Below, one piece after another: positions 51,719 through 58,658 of a stretch of DNA of 61,259 nucleotides. Below the pieces are notes generated by a model, which saw nothing but the letters and a program-made list of their open reading frames with translations, had not been told where the DNA came from and ran no database searches. The stretch comes from Nostoc punctiforme NIES-2108 (GTDB lineage Bacteria; Cyanobacteriota; Cyanobacteriia; Cyanobacteriales; Nostocaceae), in the NCBI GenBank assembly GCA_003326195.1, contig LXQE01000158.1:1-61259 (forward strand). The letters run 5' to 3'. Numbering within the stretch: position 1 is the stretch's first letter; each line of letters starts with the position of its first letter. The position numbers and the translations under genes were made by a program.

Positions 51719-52102
51719 TTGGCTACTGTATCTTGTCCCCACTGCCATCAACTTGTTGATAGTCAAGCTATTAGTTGTCCCTATTGTCGGACTACACTCA
51801 AAGCTTACGGTCATCCCGGTATTCCATTGCACCGCGCCGCTGGGGATGGGTATCTGTGCGACACCTGCACCTATCACGCTGATGATACTTGCAATTTTCC
51901 TAAACGTCCTTATGCCAAAGACTGTACCCTCTACCAAAATATTGAAGAGACAAAGTTAGAGTTGAAACAGCAGCATTACACTAACAGTTTTGCAATAACT
52001 GTGAAAAATTGGGTAAAACGCAATCAGGCTTTGCTGTTGCTATTAGGTTTATTATTAGTCTGTTTGTTGTTCGTGATAATTAAGGTCTTGATTTGGGTTT
52101 AA
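51719..52102 (+). CDS. Zinc-ribbon membrane protein
   Basis: A 127-residue protein. It has an N-terminal zinc ribbon (CPHC at residues 6-9, CPYC at 20-23). A second cysteine/histidine cluster follows (CDTCTYHADDTCNFPKRP and DC), and a C-terminal transmembrane helix at about 106-124 (ALLLLLGLLLVCLLFVIIK). The start is TTG 51719 with AAAGG just upstream. It is divergent from the ParA-type operon and convergent with nblS. Function is unknown; similar small zinc-ribbon proteins are common in cyanobacteria. Confidence 0.82.
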   Translation: MATVSCPHCHQLVDSQAISCPYCRTTLKAYGHPGIPLHRAAGDGYLCDTCTYHADDTCNFPKRPYAKDCTLYQNIEETKLELKQQHYTNSFAITVKNWVKRNQALLLLLGLLLVCLLFVIIKVLIWV

Positions 52103-52199
52103 TGGGGAGCAAGGGAGGTAGGGGAGCAGGGGAGAGTTGCAGTAAGTAAGTTTTGTTTTCCCCTCTGCCTCTCTGCCTCTTGTACCCAATCCCTAACCT

Positions 52200-54146
52200 T
52201 CAAGCTGTGATGATGTTGGATGTTTCTGCAATAGGTTCAACTTGTATCAGTGGCGCTTTTTCTTCAAAGGTGGCTAAGTCGAACCAAAAAGTGGTGCCAA
52301 TGCCGACTTCACTCACTAGATGGACTTTACTACGATGTCTGTCGATGATATTTCTGACAATCGATAAACCTAAACCCGTGCCTTCTAGGGTGTGAACTCG
52401 GTTTTCTACGCGGAAGAAGCGTTCAAAAATTGAGTGTTGATCTTCTGTGGCGATGCCAATTCCAGTATCGGAAATTTCAATCCGCACTGGTGCAGATTCG
52501 GTGTGACTGGGTTTGAAATCTAGTTGGTAGGCGCGGATTGCTACTTTACCACCGGCTTTGGTGAATTTAAGGGCATTACCAATCAGGTTGCCAAACACTT
52601 GTACTAACAAATCGTAATTACCTAATACTAGCGGCAAATTAGGGCCAACTTCCTGAACAAGTTCAACACATTTATCTTTTGCATTGAGTTGGTAAGTACG
52701 CAGGGTTTGCTCGATCGCTTGGGCTAAATCTACGCCGTCGAAACTGTAGTTACGACCAGATTCGAGTTTTGACAAATCCAAAACATCGTTAACTAGGCGG
52801 GTGAGGCGATCGGTTTCATGGTTGACTGTTTGCAGAAACTCTTGGCGTTCTTGTAAAGCTAAATCTTCGCCGTAGTCGTGCAGGGTTTCAATATAGGTTT
52901 TAATGTTGAATAGAGGTGTTCGCAGTTCGTGAGAAACGTTGCTGATAAATTGGCTTTTTGCGTCGTTTAGTTCGACCTCACGGGTTATATCTTGAATAGT
53001 AATCGCAATACCTTTAATACTTTCCCTTTGTAGGTTGAGTACTGTAGTCAAGAGAATGCGGATTGTCCGTGGGGTAGGTTGGTTAATAAAAATTCGGAAT
53101 TCGGCGCTTTCGCATTCACCTGCTGCCATTTCGTACAAGGGACGGGTGATTTCGATTTGTACTGATGCTGGTAAGTGATGTAACACATTACGACCTACCA
53201 CATCAGCGGCTTCCCAGCCAAAAATTCGCTCTGCTGTGGGGTTGACTAAAATCACCTGCATGTTGTTATCAATCAATACAGCCCCATCTGCGATCGTGGA
53301 AACTAGGGTTTCTAGCTTGGCTTTTTCTGCGGTTAGTTCCTCAATATTCTGTTCTTCATAGCGCTCTAATCGCTCTGCCATCTCATTAAAGCTTAAAATT
53401 AATTCCCCTAGTTCGCCCCCTAAAGGTAAATTAATGCGCTGCTTAAAATTCCCGGTAGCAATTTGCTTTACCCCCACTAGCAGTTCTTTAATGGGCTTGG
53501 TGATGGTCAAGGCGTTAATCACTCCTGCCAAAATCACCATTACCCAAATTGTGATAAAAACGGCAATGGTGACATCGCGGGTAAAATTGGTGGAGATAAT
53601 AGCGGTCTGATTGGGGTTGATCCCGATCGCTAATACACCTAAGTATTTTTTATTGACAATCAGGGGAATAAATACATCGGTAACTATCCCATCTGGGGTC
53701 GTGTGTTGCCGCACCATCGGCTTTTCCCCATCGCCAGGGTAATCTTCTGGCAGTTGTATTCGCCGTTTAATGGTAAGGGAATTTTCTACCTCAGCTTCCC
53801 AAAAAGGAATGCCAAAAAAGATTTCCCCGTTTTCATCGGCGTAGAGCATATAACGCACGCTAGAAGTGCTGCTATAGAAACGTTGGGAAAATTGGGCAAC
53901 CTCAGTGAGATTATTGTCAGCGATTAAGGGGGCAACGTTAGCAGCAAGCAGCAGCCCTAAGTCACGACCAAAGCGGGTGTCATTCATCCGCGCATCCTGC
54001 TGAATTGTATTTACAGCCCAGAAGGTCAAACCACTCATCACCAATGAAACGACCATTGTGGCCACAGCCAGCAGTTTAGTCTGGAGGGTGAACTCCGACC
54101 ACCAACTTGCGATCGCATCTCGAATTGTTTTTAACAGATTTAGCAT
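52200..54146 (-). CDS. nblS: Sensor histidine kinase NblS/Hik33 (DspA)
   Basis: A 648-residue kinase controlling high-light, nutrient and cold responses and phycobilisome degradation in cyanobacteria. Domain order: TM1 at about 23-45, a periplasmic region, TM2 at about 192-214, HAMP (215-265), PAS (about 275-390), HisKA with phospho-His H406 in ISNVSHELRTPL, and the ATPase boxes NLIGNALKFT, DTGIGIATED and GTGLGLSIV. Sequence and layout fit NblS closely. It is downstream of purD on the same strand with 125 bp between, a neighbourhood conserved in cyanobacteria as I recall. Its response regulator (RpaB/NblR type) is not in the window. Confidence 0.93.
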   Translation of the reverse strand: MLNLLKTIRDAIASWWSEFTLQTKLLAVATMVVSLVMSGLTFWAVNTIQQDARMNDTRFGRDLGLLLAANVAPLIADNNLTEVAQFSQRFYSSTSSVRYMLYADENGEIFFGIPFWEAEVENSLTIKRRIQLPEDYPGDGEKPMVRQHTTPDGIVTDVFIPLIVNKKYLGVLAIGINPNQTAIISTNFTRDVTIAVFITIWVMVILAGVINALTITKPIKELLVGVKQIATGNFKQRINLPLGGELGELILSFNEMAERLERYEEQNIEELTAEKAKLETLVSTIADGAVLIDNNMQVILVNPTAERIFGWEAADVVGRNVLHHLPASVQIEITRPLYEMAAGECESAEFRIFINQPTPRTIRILLTTVLNLQRESIKGIAITIQDITREVELNDAKSQFISNVSHELRTPLFNIKTYIETLHDYGEDLALQERQEFLQTVNHETDRLTRLVNDVLDLSKLESGRNYSFDGVDLAQAIEQTLRTYQLNAKDKCVELVQEVGPNLPLVLGNYDLLVQVFGNLIGNALKFTKAGGKVAIRAYQLDFKPSHTESAPVRIEISDTGIGIATEDQHSIFERFFRVENRVHTLEGTGLGLSIVRNIIDRHRSKVHLVSEVGIGTTFWFDLATFEEKAPLIQVEPIAETSNIITA

Positions 54147-54271
54147 CTTAAATAAAGTTGTTAGTAGTCTTTGTTATAAAGCCCAACAACTTAAAAATTA
54201 ACAGTTAATTTGACAAATATGTTAGGGAAATGGGGAATGGGGCATTGGGCATTGGGCATGGTGAATAACTC

Positions 54272-55549
54272 TTAACTCCTAACTCTATAACCGATATCTC
54301 TCCGGTAATACATCCCTGCAAACTGAATATGTTTGATACTAGCGTAGGCTTGGGCGATCGCTTGCTCAAAATTTTCTCCGATTCCTGTCACATTTAATAC
54401 TCGACCCCCATCTGTGACTACTTCTTGTTGCTGGTTTAATTTTGTACCTGCATGAAATACAGTTGCTCCTGCTGCTTCTGCTTCCTCAATGCCAGTAATC
54501 ACCTGGCCCTTTTCATATTCTCCTGGATAACCACCGGAAGCGGCAACGACAGTGGCAGATGCTCCCCCTTTCCAAGCAATGGGCGGCAATTCACTTAAGC
54601 GTTGCTGTACACAGGCTAGAATCAACTCTTCTAGGGGTGTTTCTAACAGTGGCAAAATCACCTGGGTTTCAGGATCGCCAAAGCGACAGTTAAATTCCAA
54701 AACCTTCAAGTCGCCATCGGGTGCAATCATTAACCCAGCATACAGCACGCCTCGGTAATCAATGCCTTTAGCTCTTAAGGTAGCGATCGCTCTTTCTAAT
54801 ACTTCTGTTTGAATGCGTGCCATCAACTCTGGTGTAGCGATGGGTGCGGGGCTGTATGCTCCCATCCCGCCAGTATTTTCGCCCGTATCGCCGTCACCAA
54901 TTCGCTTATGATCTTGGGCTGGCAACAAGGGTCTAATTGTTAACCCATCAGTCAATGCTAAAACTGACACCTCTTGCCCAATCAAACATTCTTCAATGAC
55001 GACAAATTCACCTGCACTGCCAAATTGTCCTTGAAAAATTGCATCAATGGCACTTTCTGCCTGTGCAACTGTTTCAGCTACCGTTACACCCTTACCAGCC
55101 GCCAAGCCATCAGCTTTAACAACAATGGGCGCTCCCTGAGATTTGACGTAAGATTTTGCTGCCATAGCCTCAGTAAATACCGCAGCCCGTGCCGTCGGAA
55201 TCCCTGCTTCTTGCATCAAGGCTTTTGCCCAAGCTTTACTCGCCTCAATTTGCGCTCCAGCTCTGACTGGGCCAAATACCATCAATCCTTTATCTTGGAG
55301 ATAATCTGTGATTCCCTTAGATAGGGGGACTTCTGGCCCAACTATCACCAGAGTTATGTCATGTTCTAGAGCATATCGGCTCATCCCCTCAAAATCATCT
55401 ATTGCTAAAGGCAAGTTTTGGCAACGTTCCATAGTTGCTGTGCCCCCATTCCCTGGTACACAGACAACTTGCTCAATTTGCTTAGATTGCAACAGTTTCC
55501 ATGCCAGAGCGTGTTCGCGCCCCCCATTACCGACAACTAAAACTTTCAC
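54272..55549 (-). CDS. purD: Phosphoribosylamine-glycine ligase
   Basis: An ATP-grasp enzyme, second step of purine synthesis, forming GAR from phosphoribosylamine and glycine. Visible are VLVVGNGGREHALAWKL, VGPEVPLSKGITD, the ATP-grasp VVKADGLAAGKGVTVAE, EECLIGQEVSVLALTDG, PAQDHKRIGDGDTGENTGGMGAYSP and LEFNCRFGDPETQ. I chose GTG 55549, just before KVLVVGNGG and preceded by GAGGAAATCA, giving the normal 425 residues; the frame stays open to ATG 55627 but that extension is not family-like. It is upstream of nblS. Confidence 0.95.
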   Translation of the reverse strand: MKVLVVGNGGREHALAWKLLQSKQIEQVVCVPGNGGTATMERCQNLPLAIDDFEGMSRYALEHDITLVIVGPEVPLSKGITDYLQDKGLMVFGPVRAGAQIEASKAWAKALMQEAGIPTARAAVFTEAMAAKSYVKSQGAPIVVKADGLAAGKGVTVAETVAQAESAIDAIFQGQFGSAGEFVVIEECLIGQEVSVLALTDGLTIRPLLPAQDHKRIGDGDTGENTGGMGAYSPAPIATPELMARIQTEVLERAIATLRAKGIDYRGVLYAGLMIAPDGDLKVLEFNCRFGDPETQVILPLLETPLEELILACVQQRLSELPPIAWKGGASATVVAASGGYPGEYEKGQVITGIEEAEAAGATVFHAGTKLNQQQEVVTDGGRVLNVTGIGENFEQAIAQAYASIKHIQFAGMYYRRDIGYRVRS

Positions 55550-55627
55550 TGATTTCCTCGTGCGTCCCTTGCAAAATGAGAATACCTGATTCGACTCTCG
55601 CGGATCAATTTTTTCATCAATTCTCAC

Positions 55628-56194
55628 ACTTGTGCAAGTTTATTCTGATTTACAGCAGAATTCAGGAGTCAGAATAGGCTTATTGGTGTCAACTTAAGCA
55701 CAAATGCTTATCCCACATACGCTTTAACCCACCCCGATGCTTTGGCTACAGTGTACACACAAGTCCTAAAAACCTAGCTTGATAAGACTTTCCTCGTTTT
55801 TCTTCGTTCCCAGTCTCCGACTGTCCATACATTTATTGAGTCAGAGACTCAATGCCAGATTGGAGGCAGAGCCTCAACGAGGGGCATTCCCATGCTCATA
55901 ACTATTTATCCACCACTTTAATTATTTCATCTGCTAACCTATTTTAGCTTTTGAATTCCAACTGCATTTATTCTCAAAATTAAATTTGATTAATTAGTAT
56001 AATTTTAATTTTTATTGTTAATAATTACCAAATCAAGTTAATAACATATTTTTAGCGCAAGTGTATTAGTTGAATTATTTTTGCTAATACGACTCCAATT
56101 ACCTATGAAACAATCCTCAATCAATAACCAATTTTTGATTATAATTATTAACTTGTGAATATTGCGGTTAATCAGGATATAAAAAATCGGCAGC
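55628..56194. other. Intergenic region between divergent genes
   Basis: About 570 bp without a gene between purD and the epimerase. A dispersed-repeat fragment (GAATTCAGGAGTCAG) lies near 55660. A palindrome-rich patch at about 55806-55890 has GAGTC-AGA-GACTC and GAGGC-AGA-GCCTC stems. Bases 55960-56100 are extremely AT-rich, including a likely promoter for the epimerase. Confidence 0.5.
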
Positions 56195-57154
56195 ATGGCT
56201 AAAATTATCGTTACTGGAGTCGCAGGCTTTATTGGTTCTCAGCTTGCAGAAACATTGCTAGAACAAGGAGAAGAAGTAATCGGGATTGATGAATTCAATG
56301 ATTATTACGATCCGATGTTAAAGCGTAACAATGTTGCACACTTACAGCGCTCACCTGGCTTTACATTAATTGAAGGAGATATGCAGTTTTTAGATTGGCA
56401 GAAACTCCTAAAAGATGTTGATGTAGTTTACCATCAAGCGGCACAAGCAGGGGTCAGAGCAAGTTGGGGTAAAGCTTTTCGAGGCTATACAGAACGAAAT
56501 GTTAATGCTACACAAGTTTTGCTGGAAGCAGCTAAAGATGCTAAACACCTGAAAAGATTAGTGTTTGCCTCTTCATCTAGTGTATATGGTGATGCAGAAA
56601 CATTACCTACCCACGAGAGGATTTGTCCTCAACCGGTTTCTCCTTACGGCATTACAAAGCTAGCAGCAGAGTTTTTATGTGAACTGTATTACAAGAACTT
56701 TGGTGTGCCCTGTGTGACATTGCGCTATTTTACAGTTTATGGCCCCAAACAGCGCCCAGATATGGCATTTAATAAGTTTTTTCAATCCATTTTGCACGAT
56801 GAGGCGATTCCTATTTACGGCGATGGCCAGCAAACGCGGGAGTTTACGTTTGTTAGTGATATCGTCGCCGCTAATTTAGCCGCCGCCACCGCATCTCAAG
56901 CAGTGGGAGAAATCTTTAATATCGGTGGTGGTAGCAGGGTGGTTTTAGCAGAAGTCTTAAATACGATTGAAGAAATTGTTGGGAAGCCAATCAAAAGAAA
57001 CCACATAGAAAAAGCGATGGGAGACGCGCGCCACACGGCTGCTGATGTATCTAAAGCGCAGAAAATTCTCGGATATCAGCCGCAAGTCTCCCTAAAAGAG
57101 GGTTTGACGCAGGAATGGGAGTGGGTGAAATCTTTGTATTCCCTATCTTCCTAG
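56195..57154 (+). CDS. NAD-dependent nucleotide-sugar epimerase (GalE/UDP-glucuronate epimerase type)
   Basis: A 319-residue extended SDR. The NAD-binding motif is VTGVAGFIGSQLAETLLEQG, then IDEFNDYYDP, as in UDP-glucuronate 4-epimerase-like proteins. SSSSVYGDAETLPT and the catalytic SPYGITKLAAEFLCELY (Tyr and Lys) follow. The C-terminal part has GDGQQTREFTFVSDIV. It probably interconverts UDP-sugars for surface polysaccharide. It starts at ATG 56195 and is monocistronic. Confidence 0.92.
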   Translation: MAKIIVTGVAGFIGSQLAETLLEQGEEVIGIDEFNDYYDPMLKRNNVAHLQRSPGFTLIEGDMQFLDWQKLLKDVDVVYHQAAQAGVRASWGKAFRGYTERNVNATQVLLEAAKDAKHLKRLVFASSSSVYGDAETLPTHERICPQPVSPYGITKLAAEFLCELYYKNFGVPCVTLRYFTVYGPKQRPDMAFNKFFQSILHDEAIPIYGDGQQTREFTFVSDIVAANLAAATASQAVGEIFNIGGGSRVVLAEVLNTIEEIVGKPIKRNHIEKAMGDARHTAADVSKAQKILGYQPQVSLKEGLTQEWEWVKSLYSLSS

Positions 57155-57216
57155 TTTTCCTCATTTTCTTTATCTGTTTAACCGTTTTGCCTTGAGCTGG
57201 TAGTCAAAACAACACC

Positions 57217-57555
57217 TTAGCGCACAGCACGCTTGCGCTCACTTTTACGAGTACCCCCAGCCATCTGATATTGATGGCTATTTTTACCAAACTTATAAGC
57301 AACACCAAGCAAAATTTTTTCAGAATAGTCTGCCAAATCACGTTCATTTTCAGTGATTTGGGTTAATAAAACATCAATAGTAGAGAGAGTAGTATTGTAG
57401 GCTTCTAAAGATTGACGGAGACTTTCAATTTTATCAGTATAATCTTTAACTGTTAAACTATCTCCTACATCTAGAGTCGGACTGATAGATTTAATACTTG
57501 CCAAGCGCATCTCAGCTTTGCTAAGAATACGTGAATCGCGTTTTGGTCTTGCCAT
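57217..57555 (-). CDS. Small coiled-coil cyanobacterial protein, unknown function
   Basis: A 112-residue basic-ended protein: MARPKRDSRILSKAEMRLAS at the start and GGTRKSERKRAVR at the end. The middle is a long helical, probably coiled-coil region (DKIESLRQSLEAYNTTLSTIDVLLTQI). It looks like a conserved Nostoc-group hypothetical protein; no known domain. AAGGAG lies 5 nt before ATG 57555, supporting that it is a real gene. Confidence 0.75.
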   Translation of the reverse strand: MARPKRDSRILSKAEMRLASIKSISPTLDVGDSLTVKDYTDKIESLRQSLEAYNTTLSTIDVLLTQITENERDLADYSEKILLGVAYKFGKNSHQYQMAGGTRKSERKRAVR

Positions 57556-57699
57556 TAATACTCCTTGATCTGAAAAGATAACCTAAAATTTTAGTAATTC
57601 CATAGTGGACAATTTTTTAAAAGGTTGTCCTGAGTAAAATTATTTATTTTTTTTTAAAGACTAAAATTTGAGTATTTTCACTAATTTTATCCCCCTTGC

Positions 57700-57910
57700 T
57701 GCTTCTCTCAATTTTGGGAGAAGAGGAGCCAATTTCAAAGTCCCTCTCCCAATTTTGAGCTACGGTCGAATTACCCCCCTTAATCCCCCCGATATATTGG
57801 GGGGAGATCGGAATTCTAGTTCCCTCCCCAATACATACGGGGAGGGTTAGGGAGGGGTAATTCAATAACTGGTAGTGATGTGTGTACACCGTAGCCCAAT
57901 TTTGGGAGAG
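57700..57910. repeat. GC-rich dispersed repeat region
   Basis: CCCCCC/GGGGGG inverted repeats (around CCCCCCGATATATTGGGGGG at 57784) and CCCTCCCC motifs, the same dispersed repeat type as at 48403-48462. There is no gene in this part of the gap between the 112-residue protein and the large membrane protein. Confidence 0.65.
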
Positions 57911-58001
57911 GGATTTAGGGTGAGGGTTTTTGATTCATGCAATAAGTCTAGTCAACCCGCTCTTACTTTTTTCTCACTCAAGACTCAGTAAAGTTAAGGC
58001 A

Positions 58002-58253
58002 GAAGTTGCTACAGCAAAAGCAGAAGTTCTTACAGGGAAGACGGAAGTTCCTACAGGCTGCGTGAAACACCGAAACGTCAAGGCAGAAGTTCTTACAGGC
58101 TGCGCAAAACACTGAAATGTCAAGCCGGAAGTTCTTGCAGGGAAGACGGAAGTTGCTACAGGCTGCGCGAAACACCGAAATGTCAAGCCGGAAGTTCTTA
58201 CAGGGAAGGCGGAAGCTGCTACAGACTGCGCGAAACACCGAAACGTCAACCCT
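58002..58253. repeat. 21-bp-periodic nested tandem repeat
   Basis: The motif GAAGTTNNTACAG begins at 58002, 58023, 58044, 58086, 58128, 58149, 58191 and (as GAAGCT) 58212. Every spacing is 21 or 42 bp. Larger units of 63, 42 and 63 bp alternate GAAGTT modules with CTGCGNGAAACACCGAAAC. Because 21 is a multiple of 3, long reading frames persist on both strands, but they lack any ribosome site or domain, so I do not call a gene. 21 bp is two helical turns, so a protein-binding or structural role is possible. Confidence 0.9.
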
Positions 58254-58510
58254 GGAGCAATATTTTTTGATGTATTAGGGACTTCCAACAAATAAATTAT
58301 CCAATCTTGCAGGGATTGGTAATTTGGCTCAATTTTAAGCACGAGTGTTAATTTTATCTGCAACTATTGGGCAATTTCAGAATGTTAAATTAGTATTTGC
58401 TTGGACGCAGGCTACTCAGACAACGCTTTTGTTAGGACAAGCTAACTTTTGTCATGGAATTTGATGTTTGTTTTTATTGCTTTCAAAAAATATTTGAAGT
58501 GACTTACAGG

Positions 58511-58592
58511 TAAGCTGTTCCACATTTAAATTGCATAACTACGGCGGACAAGATGCCCACCCCACAAGAGTTATATAAATTTTAGATATGCA
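58511..58592. repeat. Dispersed repeat copy B
   Basis: Second copy of the repeat at 42717-42800, starting TAAGCTGTTCCACATTTAAA, with about 80 % identity. No ORF. Confidence 0.8.
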
Positions 58593-58658
58593 AACTAGAT
58601 GTGGTTTACCTTATCTTGAATTTAGGCGATCGCCTAATTAGTTCAACCTTTAGCTTAC

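Noticed and set aside
58002..58253. CRISPR array
   Set aside because: The modules follow a 21-bp beat and the sequence between them is itself repeated, so there are no unique spacers, and no cas genes are near.
57930..58363. Long overlapping frames on both strands across the tandem repeat
   Set aside because: They stay open only because the period is a multiple of three; no ribosome site or domain supports a gene.
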